Assembly: GCF_000826545.1 (NCBI RefSeq)
Contig: NZ_CDME01000016.1
Location: 310,001 to 374,000, forward strand
Reading direction: 5' to 3'
Origin: Kibdelosporangium sp. MJ126-NF4
GTDB lineage: Bacteria; Actinomycetota; Actinomycetes; Mycobacteriales; Pseudonocardiaceae
DNA length: 64,000 bases
Shown: one piece after another, positions 17,299-25,237 of the stretch
Numbering within the stretch: the stretch's first letter is position 1
Layout of the letters: every line of letters starts with the position of its first letter
Notes under the pieces: model-generated
Database searches by the model: none
Told to the model about the DNA's origin: nothing
The model's input: the letters and a program-made list of their open reading frames with translations, nothing else
Position numbers and translations under genes: made by a program

Positions 17299-17390
17299 TC
17301 ACGGACCGCTACGAGGTCGAAGCGGTCCGGGCCTGCACGGGCGTGGGCCTGAAGGAAGCAGCCGTCGCTGTGGAGCGCCTGCGCGGTTGA
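17295..17390 (+). other. Short open stretch resembling ribosomal L7/L12 C-terminal helix
   Basis: Immediately after the SIP stop, a frame encodes LITDRYEVEAVRACTGVGLK then EAAVAVERLRG and a stop. The pattern V-x-A-V-R-x-x-T-G-x-G-L-K-E-A is the signature of the L7/L12 C-terminal domain (EAIKVVREITGLGLKEAK in E. coli). No ATG or GTG start fits in the gap, so it may be a remnant, or a mini-gene starting inside the SIP gene or from a rare CTG. It could also be coincidence. Confidence 0.3.
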
Positions 17391-17447
17391 GGGGATCGTG
17401 GCGGAAAACCGCCAGACCTTCGGCTGCGCCCCTGGTGGAGTGACATC

Positions 17448-18062
17448 ATGCTGCCTCGTCCACTGCGCAACCGGGTCACGCCAGCCGGGGAGCTGATCGC
17501 CACCGAGCATCGCGGAACCATGTACGGCAACCGGGGTGTGCTGCACAACGACGACCTGGTGATCGTGCGACGCCATCAGGTCCGGCGCTGGTTGGTCTGT
17601 GTGCTGGAGTTCCGTGGCCGCCGACGTCAGATCATGCAGCCGCGCCGGTTCACCGAGCTGTTCTTCCTGGACGAGGCCGTGGCGCTGGCCGCGGGGCACC
17701 GGCCGTGCGCGGAGTGCAGGCATGCCGACTACCAGCGGTTCCGGTCCGCGTGGGCAGACGGCCTCAGCCAGTCGCGACTGCCCGGCGCCGACGAGATGGA
17801 CGCCGAACTGCACAGCCAGCGCGGCCTGTCCAACGGCGCTCGCGTGACACACACAGCAAGCATCGACGAGCTGCCCGACGGAGTTTTCATCCTGTGGCAG
17901 AGCGAATACTGGCTGCTGTACGAGCAGTCGCTGCGCAGGTGGACGCCCGCCGGATACGAACCACCCCGAGACCTGTTCGCCGGGCCCGCCGACGTGCTGA
18001 CTCCGGTGTCCACAGTGGCCACAATCCGAGCGGGTTACCGCCCCGGCGTCGCCGTGTACTGA
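17448..18062 (+). CDS. Conserved hypothetical protein with Ada-like CxxC motif
   Basis: Uncharacterised protein of 204 residues. A beta-rich N-terminus (GTMYGNRGVLHNDDLVIVRR) leads to FLDEAVALAAGHRPCAECRH then ADYQRFR near residues 72-98. The GHRPCAEC segment with its two Cys is similar to the zinc-binding knuckle of Ada-type proteins (GFRPCKRC), but only two of four possible ligands are present. The C-terminal half resembles a small beta-barrel. Start ATG 17448 (MLPRPLRNRV). It lies alone between the SIP and PAD genes, on the same strand. A metal site is inferred; no function is assigned. Confidence 0.75.
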   Translation: MLPRPLRNRVTPAGELIATEHRGTMYGNRGVLHNDDLVIVRRHQVRRWLVCVLEFRGRRRQIMQPRRFTELFFLDEAVALAAGHRPCAECRHADYQRFRSAWADGLSQSRLPGADEMDAELHSQRGLSNGARVTHTASIDELPDGVFILWQSEYWLLYEQSLRRWTPAGYEPPRDLFAGPADVLTPVSTVATIRAGYRPGVAVY

Positions 18063-18142
18063 CTCGCGTGGACTTTCCGACGGCTCCCCCGTCGTCCTTT
18101 CGACGGACGCCCTCGCGCGTGACCGGCCATAAGGTCGCTGGG

Positions 18143-19900
18143 GTGATCCGTACTGTGAGTGGCAAAGTCAGGACAGTGGTCGGGGTGGTTGCCGCCTCGG
18201 TCCTGGTCGGCAGTGGGGTGTCCGCCAGTGCGGGCAGTGTGTCCGCACTGTCCGCGCTGTCCGGCGACACTATCTTTCTGCCCAATGTGGACGATGACCA
18301 GCGGCGCTGTCACGTCGAATCCGCCGATCTCGACGCTGTCGGCGAGGAGGTGGACGTTCGCCTTGCCGCGTGCAACGACGCCGCCGACGAACGTGTCAAC
18401 GGGGCACGGGACGAGGACGACCTCGCCAGGCTGCGAGTCGGGCGGGTCGGTGGGCGTTCCGGGGCCGTGAGCGTCGACGCGCAGGCGCGAGTGTTCGTCA
18501 AACGCCGTGGCGGTTTCGATCCCGACCTCCGGCTGTCGGCCGCCGAGCTGCGCTCCGGCGTCGAGCTCGGTGTCGAGGGCAAGGACATCCTGCGGGATCC
18601 GGCCATGTGGGACGGCTGGGTCACGGTCACCCTCACCGTCGACAACCGCGTCAGAGCCAAGCACCGGATGCGCGTCGCTCCCCTCGTACTCCAGAACGAT
18701 CTGCAACCGGCGACCACAGTGTTCGCGGCCCGCCCCAACGAAGGGCCGGGCTGGGTCGACCACCCTGCGGGACTTCCCCAGCTGCCGAAGGAATTCCCCG
18801 GCGACTTCGAGAAGTTCGCCACCCCGCTGCGCCAGGAAGCCGCCGATGTCCGGTTCATCAAGGGCACATCCACATGGTGGAAGGACGTGTGGTGGCAGGA
18901 TCTGTTCGAGCCCGCGACGGCGAGCATGCCCACCCGCCACGGGATCCAGACGATGCGGGTGGCCATCCGTTCGGCCAACATCTGGCAGGTCCCCGACGCC
19001 AAGGGAAATCCGGTACTTACTCCCCGCCCAGCCGGAAGGCAGCTGTTCCGGGACCTTCGCGGCCCAGACGTCGGTGTGGTACAGGAGTACACACTGGACG
19101 AACGACACTTCGTCGCCGACCTGCGCAACGCCACCGGCAACATCGAGTCACTACCGCCTTACGACGGTCACCCACAGGGACGCCTGATCTACGGCACAGC
19201 ACCGGACTCCGGCCCAACGGCAAGCCTGAAGCCGGACAAGAAGTTCATCACCATGCTCACGGCGCAGGGACAACAACCGCCGGTCGTCATCGACACCTCG
19301 TGGCTGGTCGTTGGGCACGCTGACGAGACCATGCACGTCATCCGCGCCAACAACGCCCGTGGATGGACGTTGATGGTCGCCGACCCACGCCTCGCCGAAC
19401 GCCTACTGCGTGAGGTACCGAAAGACACGAAGTTGTTGGCAGACACGATCGCTCCGACAAAGCCGACCGCCGGACAACTTCTCGGCGACACGAAGTTCCT
19501 CACGGACAACGAACAAGCAGCTCATCACATCGACAGCCAAGTCCAGGTCATGCTCACCGAAACAGGCCTACGACCTGACGAGCTGATTCGGGTGCCGGTG
19601 CTGTTCCGCAAGGCCCCCGACCTCCCGCTGTACAGCGCTTTCACACCGGGCATCCCCAACGGAATCTCGTTGAACGACCGTCTGTTCGCCGCCCCGGACC
19701 CGCACGGTCCCGTCACCGACGGAAAGGACGTTTTCCGGCGGGAAACCGAACGGGCAATCGCCGGGTCCGGAGTACGGATCCGCTGGGTCAACGACTACAG
19801 GTGGGCCCACATTGGCGGCGGCGAAGTTCACTGCACAACGAACGCCTGGCGGGACACCAGCAAGGCTTTGCCATGGTGGAAAGGCCAACAGGACCTGTAA
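18143..19900 (+). CDS. Secreted protein-arginine deiminase (PAD) family protein
   Basis: Probable peptidylarginine deiminase, converting protein arginine to citrulline, exported by a signal peptide (residues about 1-35, hydrophobic VVGVVAASVLVGSGVSASA). From the GTG at 18143, which has AAGG 8 nt upstream, it has 585 residues; GTGs at 18119 and 18068 are alternatives. It aligns with the animal PAD architecture: a central beta domain ending RMRVAPLVLQNDLQP (animal FRVAPWIMTPNTQP), then the catalytic alpha/beta propeller. All four catalytic residues known for human PAD4 (D350, H471, D473, C645) have equivalents: D253 in WWQD, H392 and D394 in WLVVGHADE, C564 in GGGEVHCTTN. The C-terminus ALPWWKG mirrors the animal FKWWNM end. 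PAD-type proteins are uncommon in bacteria. It borders the repeat element at 19905. Confidence 0.88.
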   Translation: MIRTVSGKVRTVVGVVAASVLVGSGVSASAGSVSALSALSGDTIFLPNVDDDQRRCHVESADLDAVGEEVDVRLAACNDAADERVNGARDEDDLARLRVGRVGGRSGAVSVDAQARVFVKRRGGFDPDLRLSAAELRSGVELGVEGKDILRDPAMWDGWVTVTLTVDNRVRAKHRMRVAPLVLQNDLQPATTVFAARPNEGPGWVDHPAGLPQLPKEFPGDFEKFATPLRQEAADVRFIKGTSTWWKDVWWQDLFEPATASMPTRHGIQTMRVAIRSANIWQVPDAKGNPVLTPRPAGRQLFRDLRGPDVGVVQEYTLDERHFVADLRNATGNIESLPPYDGHPQGRLIYGTAPDSGPTASLKPDKKFITMLTAQGQQPPVVIDTSWLVVGHADETMHVIRANNARGWTLMVADPRLAERLLREVPKDTKLLADTIAPTKPTAGQLLGDTKFLTDNEQAAHHIDSQVQVMLTETGLRPDELIRVPVLFRKAPDLPLYSAFTPGIPNGISLNDRLFAAPDPHGPVTDGKDVFRRETERAIAGSGVRIRWVNDYRWAHIGGGEVHCTTNAWRDTSKALPWWKGQQDL

Positions 19901-19904
19901 TCCG

Positions 19905-20440
19905 TCAAGCGGGTGTGGTGGCGGGTGGCCTGTTGGTGGGCTGAGCGTGACTCGCCATCCACATGCGCAGCGGTTGTCAGCGCCAGTTCTGTTTGTTGTG
20001 TCGTGTGTTGAGGGGCGCAACGGAGGCAGCCTTTGGTACAACTCGCGCGCCAAGCACCGCATGGGTGGCAGGAGATAGCGCCAGGCAGCCCCAGGTTGGC
20101 TTGCGGCAGGCTCAGGTGCGGGTAGCTCTGGCATCCAGGTCGGGCCTTTGGTGCGTTTTGGCCACGACGGCCTTCGGTGCATTGCATCCCTCTCGCAACC
20201 AGGCCTTCTTGGCGCTTTGGGATGTGGATGGTGAGTCACGCTCTGCTCACCAATGGGCCGCCCGCCGCCGTGCTCGGTTTTGACGGATTACTTTGGTTAC
20301 CTTAGCGCTGTTGGTTACGTTGGAGTTCAGTTCCCAGCCTCGGCTTGCGGTCCCGGCGCTGGTTACCCTGTGTTGGTTACGTACCAGCAAGTTCTTCTCC
20401 CCAGCCTGGTTTTGGGACTGGGTTAGCCACATGTTGGCTC
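19905..20440 (+). repeat. Long inverted-repeat non-coding element, copy A
   Basis: This 620-bp gap between the converging PAD and CHAT genes holds no supported gene. Inner arms GGTGGGCTGAGCGTGACTCG... (19935-19964) and their near-complement ending CTCTGCTCACC (20222-20251) bracket a roughly 260-bp interior. The right side continues through GCGCTGTTGGTTACGTTGGA to CTGGGTTAGCCACATG. The whole unit matches copy B (44392-44965, opposite strand) over several hundred bp, with shared stretches such as GTTGTGTCGTGTG, GAGGGGCGCAAC and CGCGCGCCAAGCACCGCATG. The interior also carries degenerate 23-bp REP-like units (20175-20215). It is followed by a T/C-rich tract at 20443-20492. Function unknown; bidirectional termination, a structured RNA or a non-autonomous mobile element are the options. 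Confidence 0.8.
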
Positions 20441-20521
20441 GGCTTGTCTTGGTTTTTTTGATCTTTTCTCTTCCTTGCTTCTTTTTCTTTTCGCTGGCAA
20501 CGATCTACCGGCTCAGGAGTA

Positions 20522-23500
20522 CTACGCCACCTCCCCCTCCACCTCCACCTTCGGGAGCCTGTCAGCCAACTCCGCCGCCAGCTGTGACCGGGTGTCTCCC
20601 AGTTCCACTGACCTGCCGTGGGACTGGGCTGCTCGCACCGCCGCTCGCAGTCTCGCCAGGTCCTGTGTGGACATCGTGTCGATCATCCCGTGCGCTACCT
20701 GCAGGGCCAACAGCTGTTCCAGTGCGCTGCGCGGTTCGGCGATTCCGTCCACCACGATGTCCGCCGTTCCCAGGTCCGGTCGGGCTCTGATGATCACCAG
20801 CGCTATCAGGCGGCGGCCGTCGTCACCGGTGTTCCACAACGCCGTTGGCTCGTCTGCGGTAAACCTTCTGCGCAGGGCCAACGCGCCGACTCGCTCGCCA
20901 AGCCGTTCGAACTCCTTCTCGTCCACCCTGCCCACCTGTTGCATGCACAGCCGTTTGTACTCACTGTGCAGGGAATCCGGGTTCTCGTATCGTTCCACCC
21001 CGGTCTTCTTGACCTTTCTCTCCGCTCTCAGGCGTTCCAGCAATGGGACCACCAGGTCCGGTTTCATGCCTGTCTCCGCCAGCAGCTCTGCCAGCTCCAG
21101 TGGGCCCCATTCCAACGCGTCCAGCAGCACCTGCGATCGGACGTGGACCAGCGCTGCCTCCAGGTCTATTCGCCGGTCTGCCGCCGTGTCGATGAGTACC
21201 CTGCGCAGGTCGTGTGCCTTGAGGTTGCGGTCCGCGGCCCAGACCAGGATCGCCGCCTCCAGTACGTCGACCGCGTCCTGCCACAACGCGTCCTCGTCCG
21301 TGCCACCTGCACCGACAAGCTCGGGTTTGGTCTCGTCACCGGTGTTCTCGGCGCCGATCGTCAGCACGTCGCCGCACCACGCTGGATAGGCCGGGGCGCG
21401 GCCGACCGCGATGATCAGACGGTTCTCTGCCAGCGCCCGTCGCACGAGCGCGTCCCAGCGGGCTGACGGGCCGGTGTCCTCGAAGTCCACCAGGATCACG
21501 TTCGCGCCCGCGTCCTGTGCCGTGGCTACCCACTGCGCTACCTCCTGCGCCGATGGGGCCGAGCGGTCGTAGAACGGGGTGCGGATCACCAGCAGTTCCG
21601 CCAGTGACAACGACCGGTCCGAATTGGACCCGCCTGCCATCCGGCCCGCCACATGGTGTTCCGCTGCGGACCTGGTCATCCGTTCGGCGAACTGCTCCGC
21701 CTTTCGGACACTGCGCTTCCCTGCCACCGCGACCCGCAGCACGTGCGGGCTCACCAGGCTTTCCACCCGTGGTGTGGTCCGCTCTCCGCCGAACAGCGGC
21801 GGGGCCGCCTCGCCGGTTGATCCCGGCGCGCTGACTGTGCCCGCGATCTGCCGGACGATGTCCGGCATGTCATCGGTAATACCACGGTCCGCGATCTCCT
21901 CGGCCAGCCGCTCCCACTGTTCCAGGTGCGGCAGCTTCGCGTAGTAGCCGCACAGCTCGGTCTTGTCGATCCTGGTCAGCACAGGCAGGTTTCGACGGAT
22001 CCACTGCCACACCTCGTCCCACGAGAGGGCCTGCAGTCGGATCGTGCGTGCTTCCCCTGGCCCGAGTGGGGCAGTCAGCACGCTTACCTCGTCAGTGGCG
22101 ATTATGGCTAGGCGTGCGCACCCTCGCCGCATGGTGATCAGGCTCAGGGCGTCGGCCAGGTGTTTGGCCGGGCCGCTCTTGCGGCGCAGCACGTCTCCGT
22201 CGTCGATGACGAGCGCGAACGGCACTCTGGCCAGGTCCTCCAGCAGCCGCTCCCACCACGCGCCGGAGTCCAGCCTCGCCTGCTTGGTCGCGGAGACCGA
22301 CCCGCTCGCGTCGATTCGCTCGGCGACCACCTTCGCCAGTTCGAGAACCGGGTCCTCAGCCGCGAGCAGGCGCTTGGCACTGATGAACAGGCTGGCCACA
22401 CCGTCGTCCAACTCCTCGATCGCTCTGTCGAGCAGGGACGTCTTGCCGGTCTCCGGCGGGCCGATGACCACGAGCAGCCGCAACGACGTGTGCCCCGACA
22501 ACATGTCGACCGCCTCGCGGATCTGGGTCAGCCGCGAGATGAACCGCAGTTCCCGTTGCCGGATCCCGAGTTTGAGCGCCAGGTGACGGCGGGGCGGCGG
22601 CGGTGTGGCGCGCGCGGCCGGGTCCATCAACGGCCCTGGTTCGCTGCCTCCGACGAACAACGACGGCACCGCCCAGTTCAGCAGCTTCGCGTTGTCGTCG
22701 GCGATGGCGAGCCGGGCCAGCCGCAGTGCCTGTGCGACCGTCTGACCGGCGGTGAGCGCCTCGTAGAAGAACTTCGTGAAGATCCGTTCCGTGCCGAACG
22801 GCAGCACGGCCTGCATGCCGACGACCATCGGGCACGCGTCCCGCACGCAGACGTCCGCTGTGGAGTACCGGTCCGGTGCGTCGAGAGCCCCCGCGGGCGC
22901 ACGTGCCGTCTCGCATCCGGCGAACACCGCGAGCCGCAGATCCGGCATCTGCTGCAGCAAAGTGGCGAAATCATGGCTGTGCACGAGCCTCGCCCGGCCA
23001 CCGCGTTGCTGCAACCGCAAGCCGTACGGGTTGGCGTGCCCGAGGTAGTGCACGACGTGGAAACCCCGGCGCTCGGCGCACATGCGTTCCCGCAGCCGCT
23101 CGATGGTCGGCCGGTCCTCCACCACCACGTTGAGCAGGCCACGGTCGACCAACGGCCGCAGAGTGCTGAGCAGGCTGCGTTTCTCGGCCCACAGGTCGAA
23201 CGGGGTCTCTGTCTCGGACGGGTCGGCGATCAGCGGGCTGGACATCACCAGCAGCACGTTCAACGGCGGGTCGATCACCGCGTCCCGCACCGGGTACGTC
23301 CGCGACCGGCCCGCCCTGACCAGGTGCACATCCCTGGCCATGGTCAGGAACCGGCCCGGCTGCTGGGGATCGAGCAGCAGTTCCCACGGCCACGCGCTGA
23401 CGTCCTGCGGCGCGGCGAGCACCCGGACAAGCAACTGCGCGCCTGCCGCGGCGGCGACACCCCGAGTCTGGCCGAAGAGGTTGGCGATGGCCGGTTCGCC

Positions 23501-23734
23501 GAGGACGAGGTCGTTGAGGGCTCGTCCGACGATCCCGGCCTCGTCGGTGATCCGGTGCGCCTGGCGGACGAGCATCGTCAGCCAGTCCGCCGCCGTCGCG
23601 GCCTCCGGCGTGAGCCGCCACACCGGGCGGGGACGCGCCACACCGAACACCGAGCCCAACTGGGACTGCGCGGACACCCAGACGTGGTTGCCCGCACCGA
23701 GAACGCTGATGTCGAATGGTTCGAACTGCCGCAT
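20522..23734 (-). CDS. CHAT protease - NTPase - degenerate subtilase protein
   Basis: Multidomain protein of 1070 residues. The N-terminal CHAT (caspase-like) domain covers roughly residues 90-370, with the dyad His233 in VVHYLGHANPYG and Cys274 in LAVFAGCETARAP. A P-loop NTPase follows, with Walker A VIGPPETGKTSLLD (Lys431) and Walker B FALVIDDGD. Residues about 655-850 look like a subtilisin fold that has lost its triad: HHVAGRMAGG (cf. HGTHVAGxxAG), ANVILVDFED, NRLIIAVGRAP, YPAWCGDVLTIGA, then GGTDED where GTSxA should carry Ser. The C-terminus has a winged-helix-like ELAELLAETGMKPDLVVPLL. It is last gene of a three-gene operon, 3 nt after the lipase stop. CHAT proteases act as self-processing or partner-cleaving effectors in conflict systems; a role here as sensor-activated protease is inferred. 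Confidence 0.85.
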   Translation of the reverse strand: MRQFEPFDISVLGAGNHVWVSAQSQLGSVFGVARPRPVWRLTPEAATAADWLTMLVRQAHRITDEAGIVGRALNDLVLGEPAIANLFGQTRGVAAAAGAQLLVRVLAAPQDVSAWPWELLLDPQQPGRFLTMARDVHLVRAGRSRTYPVRDAVIDPPLNVLLVMSSPLIADPSETETPFDLWAEKRSLLSTLRPLVDRGLLNVVVEDRPTIERLRERMCAERRGFHVVHYLGHANPYGLRLQQRGGRARLVHSHDFATLLQQMPDLRLAVFAGCETARAPAGALDAPDRYSTADVCVRDACPMVVGMQAVLPFGTERIFTKFFYEALTAGQTVAQALRLARLAIADDNAKLLNWAVPSLFVGGSEPGPLMDPAARATPPPPRRHLALKLGIRQRELRFISRLTQIREAVDMLSGHTSLRLLVVIGPPETGKTSLLDRAIEELDDGVASLFISAKRLLAAEDPVLELAKVVAERIDASGSVSATKQARLDSGAWWERLLEDLARVPFALVIDDGDVLRRKSGPAKHLADALSLITMRRGCARLAIIATDEVSVLTAPLGPGEARTIRLQALSWDEVWQWIRRNLPVLTRIDKTELCGYYAKLPHLEQWERLAEEIADRGITDDMPDIVRQIAGTVSAPGSTGEAAPPLFGGERTTPRVESLVSPHVLRVAVAGKRSVRKAEQFAERMTRSAAEHHVAGRMAGGSNSDRSLSLAELLVIRTPFYDRSAPSAQEVAQWVATAQDAGANVILVDFEDTGPSARWDALVRRALAENRLIIAVGRAPAYPAWCGDVLTIGAENTGDETKPELVGAGGTDEDALWQDAVDVLEAAILVWAADRNLKAHDLRRVLIDTAADRRIDLEAALVHVRSQVLLDALEWGPLELAELLAETGMKPDLVVPLLERLRAERKVKKTGVERYENPDSLHSEYKRLCMQQVGRVDEKEFERLGERVGALALRRRFTADEPTALWNTGDDGRRLIALVIIRARPDLGTADIVVDGIAEPRSALEQLLALQVAHGMIDTMSTQDLARLRAAVRAAQSHGRSVELGDTRSQLAAELADRLPKVEVEGEVA

Positions 23735-23737
23735 GGC

Positions 23738-25144
23738 TCACTCCTGGGCGGCTTCGAGGGCGGCCAGGTCGACGACGCTCACAACGTCGGTGACCGGCCG
23801 GACCGCGTCGCCGCTGATCGTGACGCGGTAGTCGGCGGGCGCCAGGCCCGGGACCTCCGTCGTCCACCAGCCGTCGTCGCACTCGTGTAAGTCCATCCGC
23901 ACCGGAACACCGTCCGCCACCGGTGTGACGGTCACGGCCAGCATGGTCGACGGCTGGTTCGGGCGAGCGCGGACCAGCATCGGCTCGTCCGTGCTGACGT
24001 CGTCGACCTCAAGGCAGACCGAACTGTCCGCGGCGGGGAACACGTCGACGAGCGACTGGGACACCTCGCTGGTCACCACGCCGGTGACGTGGTCGAGGAC
24101 GGCATCGTCGTTCTGCAGGCACGCGTGCCGCTGGCTGACGAACACCGCGTTCTGGTAGTTGTCCAGCAATTCATGGGGCATGGCCGAGACTTTCGGGACC
24201 GTCCCGTCGCCGCCCTCCTCCCGCGGCGCCCGCATGGTCAACGCCTCGATCCCGGCGCCGTCGCGCCGTGCGGCCCACCCGGTGCGCTGGAAACTCCCGA
24301 TCACCGGTCGGACTGTGTAGCCGCGCTCGCCGCGCGCGATCCGGTCGTCGACGGTCTTCCGCAGTTTCCGGTGCAGCGCCATGGACTCCGCGAGCCGGAC
24401 CGGATCGATCCGGTCACTGTCCCAGGTGGCCTCGTCGAGCGGGAGCCAGTCGCGTCCCGTGCCTTCGAGGCAGCGGTAGGACGGCAGGAGTTGGTAGACC
24501 GACGTGAACGACCGCAGCATGGCGCTCAGGTCGAGCGTGAACGGCCCCCAGCTCTTGCGGAAACCGTTGGCCAGGAAGGACAAGGCGTTGACCGACCCGG
24601 AGTACGGCGTGCCGAACGTGATCAGTGTCCTCGTGTCGCGCCAGCCGTCGAACAGTTCCAGGTACAGCCGGGCGACCAGGCCACCCATCGAGTGTCCGAC
24701 GAGGATCAGCTTGGCGTTGTCGTTGCCGGATTCCGCGCGCCACGCGGCCAGCCACGCACGCGCGGACGCGTCCAGTTTGCGCGCGGCGACCCGGTTGTCG
24801 CGCCGCCAGTCGTAGGGCATTTCGAAGTAGTTGTGACCGGGCACGCAGCCGAGGTTCTCGATCATCCTGCGGCGGAACCGGGTGTAGCCGTCGATCTTCC
24901 AGTCCAGGCCGGGCAGCACGTGCAGGTCCGGCATCACCCTGGTGGCCACTATCCCGTCGCCCAGATCGTCCAGTTCCGGGTCGTCACCGGCCAGTGTGAG
25001 CGTCCCGATGCTGCGCCCCAACGAGAGCACGGCACGCAGCGCGGCGCCCGCGGAAGGAGCCCACACTTCGCTTCCGTCACGTTCCAGCACGGATCCGGAG
25101 ATCCCCGGAATGAGGACGACGACATCCGCGATGCCCAATGGCAT
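23738..25144 (-). CDS. LCAT-like alpha/beta hydrolase (lipase/phospholipase)
   Basis: Esterase/lipase of 468 residues of the lecithin-cholesterol acyltransferase-like group. It begins VVVLIPGISGSVLERDGSEV (HG-equivalent PGISGS oxyanion motif), has YDWRRDNRVAARKL before the nucleophile elbow LILVGHSMGG (Ser152), a GTPYSGS segment, and a His in QRHACLQNDDAV near residue 350 that fits the triad. The last 100 residues are beta-rich (LVRARPNQPSTMLAVTVTPV), probably an Ig-like domain. No signal peptide, so it would act inside the cell, where a membrane-lipid-attacking effector fits the conflict-system context. ATG 25144 has GAGGGGGTGG upstream. It lies between the cyclase/STAND gene (93 nt) and the CHAT gene (3 nt). 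Confidence 0.85.
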   Translation of the reverse strand: MPLGIADVVVLIPGISGSVLERDGSEVWAPSAGAALRAVLSLGRSIGTLTLAGDDPELDDLGDGIVATRVMPDLHVLPGLDWKIDGYTRFRRRMIENLGCVPGHNYFEMPYDWRRDNRVAARKLDASARAWLAAWRAESGNDNAKLILVGHSMGGLVARLYLELFDGWRDTRTLITFGTPYSGSVNALSFLANGFRKSWGPFTLDLSAMLRSFTSVYQLLPSYRCLEGTGRDWLPLDEATWDSDRIDPVRLAESMALHRKLRKTVDDRIARGERGYTVRPVIGSFQRTGWAARRDGAGIEALTMRAPREEGGDGTVPKVSAMPHELLDNYQNAVFVSQRHACLQNDDAVLDHVTGVVTSEVSQSLVDVFPAADSSVCLEVDDVSTDEPMLVRARPNQPSTMLAVTVTPVADGVPVRMDLHECDDGWWTTEVPGLAPADYRVTISGDAVRPVTDVVSVVDLAALEAAQE

Positions 25145-25237
25145 GGCCCACCCCCTCGGTGAAGCTGATAGTTCACCCTCGGTGCGAACCAGGCTGCCGT
25201 TACGGTGTGCCGACGCGATTCACCGAAAAGAAACCTG

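Noticed and set aside
20443..20492. T/C-rich tract as an intrinsic terminator with U-run for the PAD gene
   Set aside because: No hairpin with adequate spacing immediately precedes the T-run, and the tract is mixed T/C; it may contribute but cannot be called.
19901..20521. Transposase remnant inside the repeat element
   Set aside because: No frame in either copy shows transposase or DDE/HUH motifs; mobility, if any, would have to be in trans.
20293..20790. Open frame in element A giving a hydrophobic peptide (ALLVTLEF...), with a relative in element B (43841-44527, minus strand)
   Set aside because: Most differences between the copies alter amino acids and few are silent; the frame in B runs into a GGGGCA array encoding Leu-Pro repeats, and the one in A into antisense of the CHAT gene.
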